A DNA stretch of 64,000 nucleotides from Labrys sedimenti (GCF_034424805.1 NZ_JAXOUF010000004.1:310001-374000), one strand, 5' to 3'; shown: positions 25,461-35,612, numbered from the stretch's first letter. Notes: generated by a model not told the origin, from the letters alone. Translations and numbers: made by a program.

Positions 25461-26681
25461 ATGCGCATGCTCGGTCGGGCCGGGCTGTTGTCCGTCTGCA
25501 TCCTGGTCGTCGGCTGCAACCAGGAGCAACAGGGGGCTCAACCACCGGCCGGCGCCATCCGCCCCCAGGTCAGCGTGATCACGCTCCATCCGCGCGCCGT
25601 CGCCATCACCGCGGAGCTGCCGGGGCGCGTCGGCGCCTCGCTGACCGCCGACGTCGTGCCGCAGGTAACCGGCATCATCAAGACACGCCTGTTCAAGGAG
25701 GGCACCGAGGTCAAGGCCGGCGACGCGCTCTACCAGATCGACCCGGCCAGCTACCAGGCAAGCTATGACAGTGCCGAGGCCACCTTGCAGAAGGACCAGG
25801 CGGCCATCCCCAGCGCCCAGGCCAAGGTCGACCGCTACCAGAACCTCATCAAGCAGAACGCCGTCAGCAGCCAGGACCTCGACGATGCCCGCGCCACGCT
25901 GGCCCAGGCCAAGGCCGATGTCGCCGCCGCCAAGTCAGCGCTGGAAACGGCACGCATCAACCTCGACTACACCACGATGAAGGCCCCGATCGGCGGCAGG
26001 GTCGATGCTTCCACCATCACCGAGGGCGCCCTGGTCAGCTCAGGGCAGTCGACAGCCCTGACGACGATCCGCCAGCTCGATCCGATTAATGTCGATGTGA
26101 CGGAATCGAGTGCGAACCTGTTGAACTTCCTGGAGGCGGTGAAATCGGGCCGGATCAAGACCACCGGCCCGGGCGTCTCCGTCAGGCTCAAGCTGGAGAA
26201 TGGTGCGACCTACGCCCATGCCGGCACGCTTCGTTTCGTCGAGGCCAATGTCAGCACCACCACCGGCACCTTCACCGTGCGGGCCGAGTTCCCGAACCCC
26301 GATCGCCTACTCCTGCCGGGCATGTATGCCCGCGCCATCCTCGAGGTGGGGCTGGCCCAGAACAGCTTCCTGGTGCCGCAGAGGGCCGTCAGCCACAACA
26401 CCAAGGGCGAGGCGACCGCGAGTTTCGTTGGCGGTGACGGCAAGGTCGTCCAGCGCGTCCTCTCGGTTCAGCGCAATGTCGGCAACAACTGGCTTGTCGA
26501 TGCCGGCGTATCGGATGGGGACAGGGTGATCGTCGAAGGCATCCAGCTGGTTCGGGCCGGCCAGGAGGTGACGGCCACCGAGGTGAGCGTGGACGATGCC
26601 ACCGGCGATATCCGCCCGCTCTCCCAGAGCTCAGCCCTCGACAGGCCGTCGGACGCTTCGGCGCCCGTCCGGGCCGAATAG
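25461..26681 (+). CDS. RND efflux periplasmic adaptor (AcrA/MexA-like lipoprotein)
   Basis: A 406-residue adaptor. The signal peptide ends in a lipobox with Cys at about residue 19 (CILVVGC), as in AcrA. It has lipoyl halves (TADVVPQVTGIIKTRLFKEG and TTMKAPIGGRVDASTITEG), a coiled coil between them and the usual barrel and membrane-proximal domains. The ATG at 25461 was chosen since it starts the signal peptide; the frame to 25341 crosses AT-rich DNA that may carry a promoter. It is followed by the RND pump gene 16 bp later. Confidence 0.9.
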   Translation: MRMLGRAGLLSVCILVVGCNQEQQGAQPPAGAIRPQVSVITLHPRAVAITAELPGRVGASLTADVVPQVTGIIKTRLFKEGTEVKAGDALYQIDPASYQASYDSAEATLQKDQAAIPSAQAKVDRYQNLIKQNAVSSQDLDDARATLAQAKADVAAAKSALETARINLDYTTMKAPIGGRVDASTITEGALVSSGQSTALTTIRQLDPINVDVTESSANLLNFLEAVKSGRIKTTGPGVSVRLKLENGATYAHAGTLRFVEANVSTTTGTFTVRAEFPNPDRLLLPGMYARAILEVGLAQNSFLVPQRAVSHNTKGEATASFVGGDGKVVQRVLSVQRNVGNNWLVDAGVSDGDRVIVEGIQLVRAGQEVTATEVSVDDATGDIRPLSQSSALDRPSDASAPVRAE

Positions 26682-26697
26682 GGCCGGGAGCATCGCC

Positions 26698-29600
26698 ATG
26701 TCACGTTTCTTCATCAACCGCCCGATCTTTGCCTGGGTCATCGTCATATCGGTGATGCTCGCAGGCATCCTGACCATCACCACCCTGCCGATCGAGCAAT
26801 ACCCGCAGATCGCACCGCCTTCGGTCTCCATCAGCGCCACCTATTCGGGCGCCGACGCCCAGACCGTCGAGAACTCGGTGACCAAGGTCATCGAGCAGGG
26901 GCTCACGGGCATCGACAATCTCGACTACATCACCTCGACCTCGACCTCCTCGGGCAGCGCCTCGATCACCGTGACCTTCACCAGCGCCGCCGATCCGGAC
27001 GTGGCGCAGATGCAGGTGCAGAACAAGCTGCAGCTGGTCGAGGCGCAGTTGCCGCAAACCGTGCAGAACACGGGCATCACCGTGGCCAAGGCCTCCACCG
27101 GCTTCCTGATGGTCGTCGCCTTCGTCTCCACCGACGGCAAGATGACCGCCACCGACGTGGCCGACTACGTCAAGAGCAGCCTCAACGACACGCTGTCGCG
27201 CGTGGAGGGCGTCGGCACCACCCAGCTGTTCGGAGCCGGCTATGCCATGCGGATCTGGCTCGACCCGGACAAGCTCGCCAAATATGCGCTGATACCGAGC
27301 GACGTCTCCTCGGCGATCGAGGCGCAGAACACCCAGGTTGCCGCCGGCCAGCTCGGCGACAATCCCCAGCGCAAGGGCCAGCAGCTCAACGTCACCGTGA
27401 CGGCCCAGAGCCGCCTGCAGACCCCTAAGCAGTTCGAGAACATCATCCTCAAAAGCGCGAGTTCGGGCTCGATCGTGCGCCTCAACGACGTCGCAACCGT
27501 CGAACTGGGTGCCGAAAGCTATACCAGCAACTCCAAATATAGCGGCAAGCCCTCCGCCGGCCTGGCGATCAGCCTGGCGACGGGTGCCAACGCCATCAGC
27601 ACTTCGAACGCCGTCAAGGCGACGATCAACGGCCTGGCGCAGACCTTCCCCGAGGGGCTCAAGGTCTACTACCCCTATGACACCACCCCCTTCGTGCTCC
27701 TGTCGATCGAGGATGTGGTCAAGACGCTGGCGGAGGCCATCGTCCTGGTCTTCCTGGTGATGCTGCTGTTCCTGCAGAACATCCGGGCCACCATCATCCC
27801 CACCCTCGCCGTGCCGATCGTACTGCTCGGCACCTTCGGCATCCTCGCTCTGTTCGGCTATTCCATCAATACGCTGACGATGTTCGCCATGGTGCTCGCC
27901 ATCGGCCTTCTCGTCGACGACGCCATCGTCGTGGTCGAGAATGTCGAGCGGGTCATGCAGGAGGAGGGCCTGGGACCACGCGAGGCGACGTTACGCTCGA
28001 TGGGCGAGATTACGGGCGCCCTGATCGGCGTCGCCACGGTGCTCTCCGCCGTCTTCGTGCCGATGGCCTTCTATTCGGGCTCGGTGGGCGTGATCTATCG
28101 CCAGTTCTCGGTGACCATCGTCTCGGCCATGGTGCTCTCGGTTCTGGTGGCCCTGGTCTTCACCCCGGCGCTCTGCGCCACCATCCTCAAGCCTCCCAAG
28201 GACCACGCCACCCAGAAGGGTTTCTTCGGTCTTTTCAACCGCGGCTTCGACCGTAGCGCGACGGCCTATCGCTCCGGCGTTGCCGGCGTGCTCGCGCGGC
28301 CCTGGCGTTTCCTCTCGGTCTTCGTGGCCATCGCCGGCGGCATGTTCTTCCTGCTGGATCGCCTGCCCAGTTCCTTCCTGCCGGAGGAGGATACCGGCGT
28401 GGTGATCACCAGCGTGACCCTGCCGCCCGGCGCGACGCAGGACCGGACGGAAAAGGTGCTGGCACAGGTTACCAACCACTATCTCAAGGACGAGAAGGCC
28501 TATGTCGAGGGCGTCTTTTCCGTGGTCGGGTTCGGCTTCGGCGGTGCGGGCCAGAATGTCGGCCTCGCCTTCATCCCGCTGAAGGATTTCAGCGAACGGA
28601 CGGCTCCCGACGGCAAGGCGCAGGCGATCGTCGGCCGTGCCATGAAGGCCTTCGCGCAGATCCGCGACGGCAATGTCTTCGCCCTCACGCCGCCGGCGGT
28701 TACCGGCTTCGGCAACACCGGCGGCTTCGACTTCTTCCTCCAGGACCTCAACGGCGCCGGGCACGACAAGCTCATGCAGACCCGTAACCAACTGCTCGGC
28801 ATGGCCGCCAAGAACCCCCTCATGGTCGGCACACGCCCCAATGGCCAGGAGGATACGCCGCAATATTCGGTCGCCATCGACCAGGAGAAGGCCAGCGCCC
28901 TCGACCTCAGCCTGTCCGACATCACCGCCACCCTGTCCACCGCCTGGGGCGGCACCTATGTCAACGACTTCATCGATCGCGGCCGGGTCAAGAAGGTCTA
29001 TCTGCAGTCGGCTGCGGATTTTCGCATGCAGCCCGAGGATCTCAGCCGCTGGTTCGTCCGCAACACCGATAGCGCGATGGTGCCCTTCTCGGCCTTCGCC
29101 ACCGGCAAGTGGAGCTACGGCTCCCCGCGCCTCGAACGCTACAACGGCGCCTCCGCCGTCGAGATCCAGGGGGCGGCCGCCGCAGGGGTCAGTTCAGGCG
29201 ACGCCATGAACGCGATCGATGCCATGGTGGCGCAATTGCCGCCGGGCTATGGTCACCAATGGACCGGTCTCTCCGCACAGGAGCGCCTGTCGGGCAGCCA
29301 GGCGACGCAGCTCTATCTCATCTCCGCGCTGGTGGTGTTCCTGGCGCTCGCCGCTCTCTATGAGAGCTGGTCGATCCCCTTTGCCGTGCTGCTTTCCGTG
29401 CCGCTCGGCATCGTCGGCGCGGTCCTGGCAGCCACTTGGTTCGGCCAGTCCAACGACGTCTATTTCAAGGTCGGCCTGCTGACCACGATCGGACTCGCGG
29501 CCAAGAACGCCATCCTGATCGTCGAATTCGCGATGGAGCAGCAAAAGGCCGGCAAGGACCTGATCGAGGCGACGCTGGATGCTTCGCGCCAACGACTGCG

Positions 29601-29844
29601 CCCGATCCTGATGACGTCCCTCGCCTTCATCCTCGGCGTGACGCCGCTTGCCGTGGCCTCGGGCGCCGGCTCGGGCAGCCAGAATTCGATCGGCATCGGC
29701 GTGATGGGCGGCATGCTCGCCGCCACCGTACTCGGCGTCTTCTTCATCCCGCTCCTGTTCGTCGTGGTCCGGCGCCTCTTCTCGCACCGTCCCTCGCAGA
29801 CCCAGGAAAAGCTCGACTCCAATTCAGCCGCAGGAGCGATGTGA
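26698..29844 (+). CDS. RND multidrug efflux pump, HAE1 family (AcrB/MexB-like)
   Basis: A 1048-residue inner-membrane pump starting MSRFFINRPIFAWVIVI, with the usual 12 helices and two large periplasmic loops. The proton-relay acidic pair is in GLLVDDAIVVVENVERVM (about residue 405), and the helix-10 lysine is in AAKNAILIVEFAMEQ (about 935). Length and motifs match the hydrophobe/amphiphile exporters. Its TGA is directly followed by the ATG of the outer-membrane channel gene, and the adaptor gene lies just upstream, so all parts of a tripartite pump are encoded together. The substrate range is unknown. Confidence 0.95.
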   Translation: MSRFFINRPIFAWVIVISVMLAGILTITTLPIEQYPQIAPPSVSISATYSGADAQTVENSVTKVIEQGLTGIDNLDYITSTSTSSGSASITVTFTSAADPDVAQMQVQNKLQLVEAQLPQTVQNTGITVAKASTGFLMVVAFVSTDGKMTATDVADYVKSSLNDTLSRVEGVGTTQLFGAGYAMRIWLDPDKLAKYALIPSDVSSAIEAQNTQVAAGQLGDNPQRKGQQLNVTVTAQSRLQTPKQFENIILKSASSGSIVRLNDVATVELGAESYTSNSKYSGKPSAGLAISLATGANAISTSNAVKATINGLAQTFPEGLKVYYPYDTTPFVLLSIEDVVKTLAEAIVLVFLVMLLFLQNIRATIIPTLAVPIVLLGTFGILALFGYSINTLTMFAMVLAIGLLVDDAIVVVENVERVMQEEGLGPREATLRSMGEITGALIGVATVLSAVFVPMAFYSGSVGVIYRQFSVTIVSAMVLSVLVALVFTPALCATILKPPKDHATQKGFFGLFNRGFDRSATAYRSGVAGVLARPWRFLSVFVAIAGGMFFLLDRLPSSFLPEEDTGVVITSVTLPPGATQDRTEKVLAQVTNHYLKDEKAYVEGVFSVVGFGFGGAGQNVGLAFIPLKDFSERTAPDGKAQAIVGRAMKAFAQIRDGNVFALTPPAVTGFGNTGGFDFFLQDLNGAGHDKLMQTRNQLLGMAAKNPLMVGTRPNGQEDTPQYSVAIDQEKASALDLSLSDITATLSTAWGGTYVNDFIDRGRVKKVYLQSAADFRMQPEDLSRWFVRNTDSAMVPFSAFATGKWSYGSPRLERYNGASAVEIQGAAAAGVSSGDAMNAIDAMVAQLPPGYGHQWTGLSAQERLSGSQATQLYLISALVVFLALAALYESWSIPFAVLLSVPLGIVGAVLAATWFGQSNDVYFKVGLLTTIGLAAKNAILIVEFAMEQQKAGKDLIEATLDASRQRLRPILMTSLAFILGVTPLAVASGAGSGSQNSIGIGVMGGMLAATVLGVFFIPLLFVVVRRLFSHRPSQTQEKLDSNSAAGAM

Positions 29845-31362
29845 ATGCAGTCCCTCAATCAATCGGCGTCGGACAAGCCGGGTTCGCTCCGGTCTTGCCT
29901 GCATATCGCCACACTGCTTGCCGCCACCATCGTGCTCTCCGGTTGCGCCATGGTCGGACCTGATTACAAGGCCCCCGGCCTCACCATGCCGTCGCGCTGG
30001 AGCGGCGCCGACGCAAGCCAGCAGCGGCGCAAGCCCGAGCTCTCGCAATGGTGGCGACACCTCAATGACCCCATCCTCAACGGCCTGATCGAGGAGGCGG
30101 TCGCCGGCAATCTCGACGTGGCCACGGCCAAGGCCAAGATCCGCGAGGCGCGCGCCAGCCGGCGTGAGGCGATCGGGGGTCTCTATCCCACGTTGAGCGG
30201 TTCGGGCGATGCCTCGCGTAGCCGGGTTGGCGGCACGTCGACAAGCAGCGCGGGCGGCAGCAGCACCTCCAATGCCTTCAGCGCAGGCCTCGACGCCAGC
30301 TGGGAACTCGATCTGTTCGGCGTCAACCATCGCAATGTCGAGGCGGCAACCTATGGTGTCGACGCGGCCGAAGCCGATCTCAGGGCCACGCTGGTCACGC
30401 TCGTCGGCGATGTCGCGACAGCCTATGTCGATGCGCGAGGTTACCAGGCCCGCATCGCGCTGGCCCGGCGCACAGCGGCCTCGCAGCGCGAGACCGCCGC
30501 GCTGACCCGCACCAAGCTCCAGGCCGGCTCGGCTTCGGCGGTCGATACCGCCAATGCCGAGGCCGAGGCTGCGTCTACGGCCGCCAACATTCCCATCTAC
30601 GAGCAATCCTTCGCCCAGGACGTGCACCAGCTCAGCGTCCTGCTCGGCCGCGAGCCGTCGGCGCTGGCGGAACGCCTCAAGCGGACCGCACCCATCCCGA
30701 TGCCGGGACGGGCCCTGCCCACCGGCATTCCCGCCGACATCCTCTCCTCCCGGCCCGACATCCGCACCGCCGAACGCCAGCTCGCCCAATATACGGCGAA
30801 GGTCGGTCAGGCCGAGGCCGCACTCTATCCCAGCGTCAGCCTGACGGGCTCGCTCTCGACCTCGGGCACCAAGATCGGCGACCTCGCCAAGACCTCCTCG
30901 ATCAGCTGGTCGTTCGGGCCGACCTTGACCGTCCCGATCTTCCAGGGCGGCCAGTTGCGCGCGGCCGTCGAGGTCGCGCAGGCCCAACGCGACCAGTATT
31001 TCATCGCCCTGCGCTCTGCGGTGCTGACGGCCCTGCGGGACGTCGAGGACGCGCTCGTCAATCTTGCGACCCAGCGCCGCAACGCCCAGCAACTCGGCCA
31101 GGCGGTGAAGGGCTACCAGCAAGCGGCCAGGCTCTCCCACACGCTCTACCAGGTCGGTTCGCAGAGCTTCCTCGACGTGCTCACGGCCGATCGCTCGCTC
31201 TATTCGGCGCAGGACTCTCAGCTCCAGAGCCAGGTGGCGATCACCAAATATTATATCGCCCTGGCCAAGGCGTTGGGCGGAGGATGGGACGGCGCCATCG
31301 ACAGTCGGAGGCCGGAAGTGGTGGACACCAACACCGGCCCCCATCTGGTCGGCCGGAAGTGA
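29845..31362 (+). CDS. Outer-membrane efflux lipoprotein (NodT/OprM family)
   Basis: A 505-residue TolC-type channel. The signal peptide ends in a lipobox LSGC (Cys about residue 34) followed by AMVGPDYKAP, the standard NodT/OprM start. Two OEP repeats follow, with typical WWRHLNDPILNGLIEEA and LPADILSS-like (GIPADILSSRPDIRTAE) segments. It starts immediately at the stop codon of the pump gene. It should complete the RND pump and may also serve MacAB, since no other channel is encoded nearby. A strong hairpin begins one base after its stop. Confidence 0.93.
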   Translation: MQSLNQSASDKPGSLRSCLHIATLLAATIVLSGCAMVGPDYKAPGLTMPSRWSGADASQQRRKPELSQWWRHLNDPILNGLIEEAVAGNLDVATAKAKIREARASRREAIGGLYPTLSGSGDASRSRVGGTSTSSAGGSSTSNAFSAGLDASWELDLFGVNHRNVEAATYGVDAAEADLRATLVTLVGDVATAYVDARGYQARIALARRTAASQRETAALTRTKLQAGSASAVDTANAEAEAASTAANIPIYEQSFAQDVHQLSVLLGREPSALAERLKRTAPIPMPGRALPTGIPADILSSRPDIRTAERQLAQYTAKVGQAEAALYPSVSLTGSLSTSGTKIGDLAKTSSISWSFGPTLTVPIFQGGQLRAAVEVAQAQRDQYFIALRSAVLTALRDVEDALVNLATQRRNAQQLGQAVKGYQQAARLSHTLYQVGSQSFLDVLTADRSLYSAQDSQLQSQVAITKYYIALAKALGGGWDGAIDSRRPEVVDTNTGPHLVGRK

Positions 31363-31395
31363 AGGCCGGCTCAGGACGCGTACCGGAGCCGGCCT
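31363..31395. terminator. Bidirectional hairpin terminator between nodT-type and peroxiredoxin genes
   Basis: AGGCCGGCTC (31363-31372) and GAGCCGGCCT (31386-31395) form a perfect 10-bp stem with a 13-base loop, in the 45 bp between two convergent genes. There are no T-runs, so rho-independence is doubtful, but position and strength fit a transcript end for both. Confidence 0.6.
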
Positions 31396-31407
31396 CGCCC
31401 CGGGCAA

Positions 31408-32082
31408 TCAGTGGGGCCTGCCGGCCCCATGCCCGAGCAAGGTCTTGGCCGCTGCGACGATCTCCTGGGTGGACGGGAACTTCCCAATCCCAGCCAGGCC
31501 CTCGCTGCATTCGATATGGGTCCAGCGCACGAGCCCGTCGCTGTCGATGAGAAACTGGCCCTTGAGCTGAGGCCATTGCCGTTCCATGTCGGCATGGTCG
31601 GTCGGGTTCTCGACATAGCCGTCGAGGCGAGCCAGCGCATCGGCGGCTTGCCGCACTGGCAGGGGTTCGGGCAGATCGCCGGTGGGGTTGACGCGGATCT
31701 CCGCCAAGGCAGCCATCAAATCGGGCGTCGGCATCGGCTTGGGGACGCCATAGGCCCGATGCGTCGAAAGCTCCGGATCGGTGGCGATGCGCAGGCGGCT
31801 CGGGCGAAACTTGAAATAGAGACGTGCATTTTCAAGGTCGGTGGCGACGATACCGAGCGTCTCGACCCCCAGTGCCTGCAATTGCGGGCCGGCAGCGGCC
31901 ATCTGGGCGATCGATCTGCGGCAGAATGGACACCAGAGCCCGACGAACAGGGCAAGGAAGAGCGAGCTCTTGCCGCGATAATCGGCCAGCGACACCGTGC
32001 CCGACCCGTCGAGGGCGGGCAGCGAGAAATCCGGCGCAAATTCGCCCGGGGCGACCGGCACCTGTATCGGCTGCATGTTCAT
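31408..32082 (-). CDS. AhpC/TSA-type peroxiredoxin-like protein
   Basis: A 224-residue cytosolic thioredoxin-fold protein. GEFAPDFSLPALDGSGTV is the typical peroxiredoxin/TlpA start and VGLWCPFCRRSIAQM carries a CPFC redox motif (Cys about residues 51 and 54), with the Cys position expected for a peroxidatic or disulfide-exchange cysteine. It likely reduces peroxides or acts as a thiol oxidoreductase. The ATG at 32082 follows GAAAGGGGTTTCGC. It is convergent with the efflux operon and followed upstream by a gene-poor 290-bp spacer holding a dispersed repeat. No partner reductase is encoded nearby. Confidence 0.75.
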   Translation of the reverse strand: MNMQPIQVPVAPGEFAPDFSLPALDGSGTVSLADYRGKSSLFLALFVGLWCPFCRRSIAQMAAAGPQLQALGVETLGIVATDLENARLYFKFRPSRLRIATDPELSTHRAYGVPKPMPTPDLMAALAEIRVNPTGDLPEPLPVRQAADALARLDGYVENPTDHADMERQWPQLKGQFLIDSDGLVRWTHIECSEGLAGIGKFPSTQEIVAAAKTLLGHGAGRPH

Positions 32083-32271
32083 GCGAAACCCCTTTCATCT
32101 CGATGCGGAACGCGTTGTCGTGAAATGGTTTTTGGCTTTTTGCTCCTCGCTTCGAGGCGCTTCAGATTCAAGGGGTCTCGATCAAGTCGCAGAACGCTCA
32201 AGCCAAAATATCGCGTTGAAAAATGAGATACCGGCTTTCGGCCGAAACGATGCAACGACAGGCAATCGAGC

Positions 32272-32375
32272 TAGAGCAAAGTGCGATTTCTCCAAATCGC
32301 ACTCTCGCTTTAACTCTTTGTTTTGACGCGCTTTCTCAATCGAAAAGTCTGTCAACTTTTCTGGAAAACACTTTA
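32272..32375 (-). repeat. Dispersed palindromic repeat, copy 1
   Basis: Hairpin GTGCGATTT/AAATCGCAC (32281-32302) and hairpin GAAAAGT/ACTTTTC (32342-32361) joined by about 40 bp, ending GGAAAACAC. Related sequence occurs at 46169-46266 (inside tssG) and 59899-59961 (inverted). Copy 1 lies in the spacer 32083-32372; its end supplies the TAA stop codon (32373-32375) of the cyclase gene. The rest of the spacer shows no gene. Confidence 0.75.
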
Positions 32376-35300
32376 GCACAGAAACGGCAGAACCATCAGG
32401 GCATCCGGTTCGAGGCCGGCACGCTGACAGACCTCCTCAGACTTGGCCAAGTATAGCGCTGCCTGGTCCTGGTTCCCAGCATCCAGATGAAGCGTGCCCA
32501 GACCGTCGTAGCAGGGAAACAGGAATTGCGGCTCGCCCATCTGCTCGGCCAGGCGCAGGGCCTCCTCATAGGATGCGAAGGCGAGCGCATGCTCGCCCCG
32601 GCACTGATAGATCTGGCCAAGAATGATCAGCGGCGCCGCCAGATGGTCGAGCAGGCCCAGCCGACGGTCGAGCTCGACCGCCATTTGCGCCGCCTTGACG
32701 CCCTCCGCCTCGCACCGATCCGTCAGGGCGCAATAGGCGACGGCGAGATTGGCATAGATCCGGGACTGGAAACCCAGGTCTCCCACCTTCTTGGCGGTTT
32801 CCAATCCACGCAGGCACGTCGCGATGCTGCGTTCGGGATCGAAGGTGCTGTAGAGCACGCCGAGATTAGTGTAGCCGCGGCAGGCGGCCTGCAACAGATG
32901 ATGATCCTCGGCCAGCCGGACGCTACGCTCGATCTGCTCCACGGCGGCCGCCGAGCGGCCGGTGCGTGCCAGCGCCACGCCCATCGTGTTGTAGGCCTGG
33001 GCGCGTATCACCGCGAGTTCACGCATACGATCCGGTTCGAGATCGGAATCGGCATCCCGATCCGCCTCGGCCAGCGCCCGCTCCGCCCAGTCGATCGCTC
33101 CTTCATTGTCGCCGGCACGGAAGGCCAGCCGGCCGACCTCCTGGAACAGCTGCGCACGCTCGGGCAGGTAACCCTCCTCGCCGAGCAGCGCAAGGCCCCG
33201 CATGAAACAGGCCCTGGCGCCCTCGCGATCGCCCGCCTCCCAATGCAGGCCGCCGATCTTGCGCTGGAGCCGGGCCGCGCCCGCCTGGTCGCCTGCGGCT
33301 TCGAGTGCCTGGCGCACCGCCTCATAGTGACCCGCTGCTTCGGTTCGCCGCTCTGTCAATGCCAGGAGATCTGCCAGCCGTTCCCGCGTGGAACGGATAT
33401 CGCTCTCGCTGCCGCGGCAATCGGCCAATGTGCGAAGGGCCTGCTCATAGTGCCGGATCGAATCCTCGTTGGCGTAGGCAGCGCGGGCCCTGTCGCCGGC
33501 CGCCATGAGATAGCGCGCACCCTTGGCCTTGTCGAAGCTCAGGCTCCAGTGATGCCCCAACGCTTCGAGATCGCTCAGTCTTTCGGGGCGACTGCCCACG
33601 GCATGCTCGAGCGCTCGACCCGCCCGCTCATGCAGCTCTGTGCGGCGGGAGAGGAGCAGATTGTGATAGACGGCTTCGTGAATAAGCGCATGGGTGAAGC
33701 GATGGCTCCCGCCCTCACCGCCGAGCCGGCAGACGAGACCGGCCTCGGCCAGGCGCTGGAGTGCAGCGCCGACGGCGGTCGGTTCCGGTGCGACATCGCT
33801 GAGAAGGGCTTGTTCGAACGCCATGCCGAGCACGGCCGCCGCATACAGCACGCGCCGCTCTCCGGCGGCCAGGCCGTCGACGCGCGAGAGCAGCAGCCCC
33901 TGCAAGGTCGGCGGCACCTCCTCGGCGTCGAACGGAGCCGCGCGGATCCAGCGATCGCCCTCCCTTTTGAGGATCCCCCTGGCCACGAGGCTGCGAACGA
34001 TCTCTTCCACGAAGAGAGGGTTGCCGCCCGCCCGCCGGGCGACGAAGGCCCGGATATCCTCGAGCGCATCGCCATCGGCCTCACCGAAAAGCGCGCCGAC
34101 GAAGGTCCGCGTCTCATCCGCGGAGAGCGGGCCGAGGTGAAGGCTCGACTGCGAGGCCCGCGCGAGGCGCAAGGACGGCCCACCAGGGCGATGCGACAGC
34201 ACGATCATCAAGCGCCTGTCGGCGAGATGATCGGCCACGTCACACAGGAGGTCCACCGAGGCCGCGTCAGCCCAATGGCGGTCTTCGACGACGATGAGAA
34301 GATACCCCTGATCCAAGCGCCGGTCGATCAGCATGCGGGCGGCAGCCGCAATCTGGCGTTTCACCTGTTCCGGTGAGAGGTCGCCCGGCGGTTCGCCCTC
34401 CACGCCCAGCATGTAGTTCAGGACTGGCGCTACGGCCTCCGCCATGTCGGCTTCGGCGCCGAGCGCGACGAGGCCTGCGGCCAGTTTCCGGCCCGCGACC
34501 TCGAGCGTATCGTCCCGGTGCACGCGATAGGCTTCGCGGAACAAGGCAGAGAAGACGCCATAGGCGGGCTCGCCGAGGGAGGAGCAGGCGGCACGGCGGA
34601 TAGCGCCGCCGGCAAGCTTTCCTTGCGCTTCAAGCGTGGCGAGGAATTCGGCGATCAGCCTCGACTTGCCGGAGCCGGCCTCCCCCACGAGATTGACGAC
34701 CTGGGCCGAGCCGGCCTGCATCTGGTCGAAGAGCGCGACGAGCCGTGCCAGTTCCTCGTCGCGGCCGACCATCCGGCTTTCCAGCCCGTGTCCGGCCAGC
34801 CCTCGTCCTGAAGCCGGCGCAGCCAACCGCCCGGTCAACCGAAAGGCCGCCACCGGCGTCGCCTTCCCGCGCAAGGTGAGGCCGGGCACGGGCTCGAAGC
34901 CGAAACGGTGCTGGGTCAGCGCCTGGGTTGCCTCGGAGACCAGGATGGTGCCCGAAGCCGCCGCCAGCAGGCGGGCCGTCGTATTGACCGTATCGCCGGT
35001 CACCACATAGCTGGCCCCGGCGGCCTGGCCGAGATGACCGGCCACGACGAGACCGGTATGGATGCCGATATGGAGGCTCACCGGCTGGCCGAGGCGCCCG
35101 GCCCAGCATTCGTCGAGCCGAGCCGCCTCGACGGTCATGTCCAGCGCTGCGTCGAGAGCCCGCTCCGGGTCGTCCTCATGGGCCAGGGGCGCGCCGAACA
35201 CGGCCAGCACCGCATCGCCGACGAACTTCTCCACGAAGCCCTGATAATGCGCCACCACATTCGCCAGCGTTTCGAACAGGGCGTTCTGGAAGGCCCGGAC

Positions 35301-35612
35301 GTCCTCCGGATCGAGCCGCTCCGCAAGGGCGGTAAAACTGGAGACGTCGGCGAAAAGCACCGTCACCTGCCGCCGGTCCGCCTCGGGACGATCGGGTATC
35401 CCGGTCGATACGACCGCATCGACAACGGGCACGGGTGCAATGTCGGCGGCAGGCATGCCGGACCCGCGCGCCGTCCCGCAGCGCGGGCAAAAGGCAAAAC
35501 CCGGCTCGCAGGCAAAACCGCAATTCGCACAGGGTATTGGCTGCGCCCGCCCGCAATGCGGACAAAACGCAAAGTCCGATGCCAGTTCCAGACCGCAACC
35601 CGTACACGCCAT
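32373..35612 (-). CDS. Class III adenylate/guanylate cyclase with zinc ribbons, AAA-type ATPase and TPR domains
   Basis: A 1079-residue signalling protein. Two zinc ribbons open it (Cys 3, 6, 17, 20 and 28, 31, 42, 45). The cyclase domain (about 80-260) has metal Asp89 (FADVSSFT) and Asp133 (FVGDAVLAVFG), Lys129, and TGDTVNTTARL with the N-x3-R pair (Asn210, Arg214), so catalysis looks possible. An ATPase with P-loop VGEAGSGKSRL (about 315) and then TPR-like helical repeats (about 700-1050) follow, as in LuxR/MalT-type STAND proteins. No membrane segment. It is divergent from a gene for an ABC-like protein with a cyclic-nucleotide-binding domain, suggesting a local cNMP circuit. The ATG at 35612 starts the zinc ribbon. 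The signal sensed is unknown. Confidence 0.88.
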   Translation of the reverse strand: MACTGCGLELASDFAFCPHCGRAQPIPCANCGFACEPGFAFCPRCGTARGSGMPAADIAPVPVVDAVVSTGIPDRPEADRRQVTVLFADVSSFTALAERLDPEDVRAFQNALFETLANVVAHYQGFVEKFVGDAVLAVFGAPLAHEDDPERALDAALDMTVEAARLDECWAGRLGQPVSLHIGIHTGLVVAGHLGQAAGASYVVTGDTVNTTARLLAAASGTILVSEATQALTQHRFGFEPVPGLTLRGKATPVAAFRLTGRLAAPASGRGLAGHGLESRMVGRDEELARLVALFDQMQAGSAQVVNLVGEAGSGKSRLIAEFLATLEAQGKLAGGAIRRAACSSLGEPAYGVFSALFREAYRVHRDDTLEVAGRKLAAGLVALGAEADMAEAVAPVLNYMLGVEGEPPGDLSPEQVKRQIAAAARMLIDRRLDQGYLLIVVEDRHWADAASVDLLCDVADHLADRRLMIVLSHRPGGPSLRLARASQSSLHLGPLSADETRTFVGALFGEADGDALEDIRAFVARRAGGNPLFVEEIVRSLVARGILKREGDRWIRAAPFDAEEVPPTLQGLLLSRVDGLAAGERRVLYAAAVLGMAFEQALLSDVAPEPTAVGAALQRLAEAGLVCRLGGEGGSHRFTHALIHEAVYHNLLLSRRTELHERAGRALEHAVGSRPERLSDLEALGHHWSLSFDKAKGARYLMAAGDRARAAYANEDSIRHYEQALRTLADCRGSESDIRSTRERLADLLALTERRTEAAGHYEAVRQALEAAGDQAGAARLQRKIGGLHWEAGDREGARACFMRGLALLGEEGYLPERAQLFQEVGRLAFRAGDNEGAIDWAERALAEADRDADSDLEPDRMRELAVIRAQAYNTMGVALARTGRSAAAVEQIERSVRLAEDHHLLQAACRGYTNLGVLYSTFDPERSIATCLRGLETAKKVGDLGFQSRIYANLAVAYCALTDRCEAEGVKAAQMAVELDRRLGLLDHLAAPLIILGQIYQCRGEHALAFASYEEALRLAEQMGEPQFLFPCYDGLGTLHLDAGNQDQAALYLAKSEEVCQRAGLEPDALMVLPFLC

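Noticed and set aside
32373..35612. Phage- or plasmid-origin of the T6SS-side region
   Set aside because: No integrase, tRNA-end repeat or plasmid replication gene is visible.
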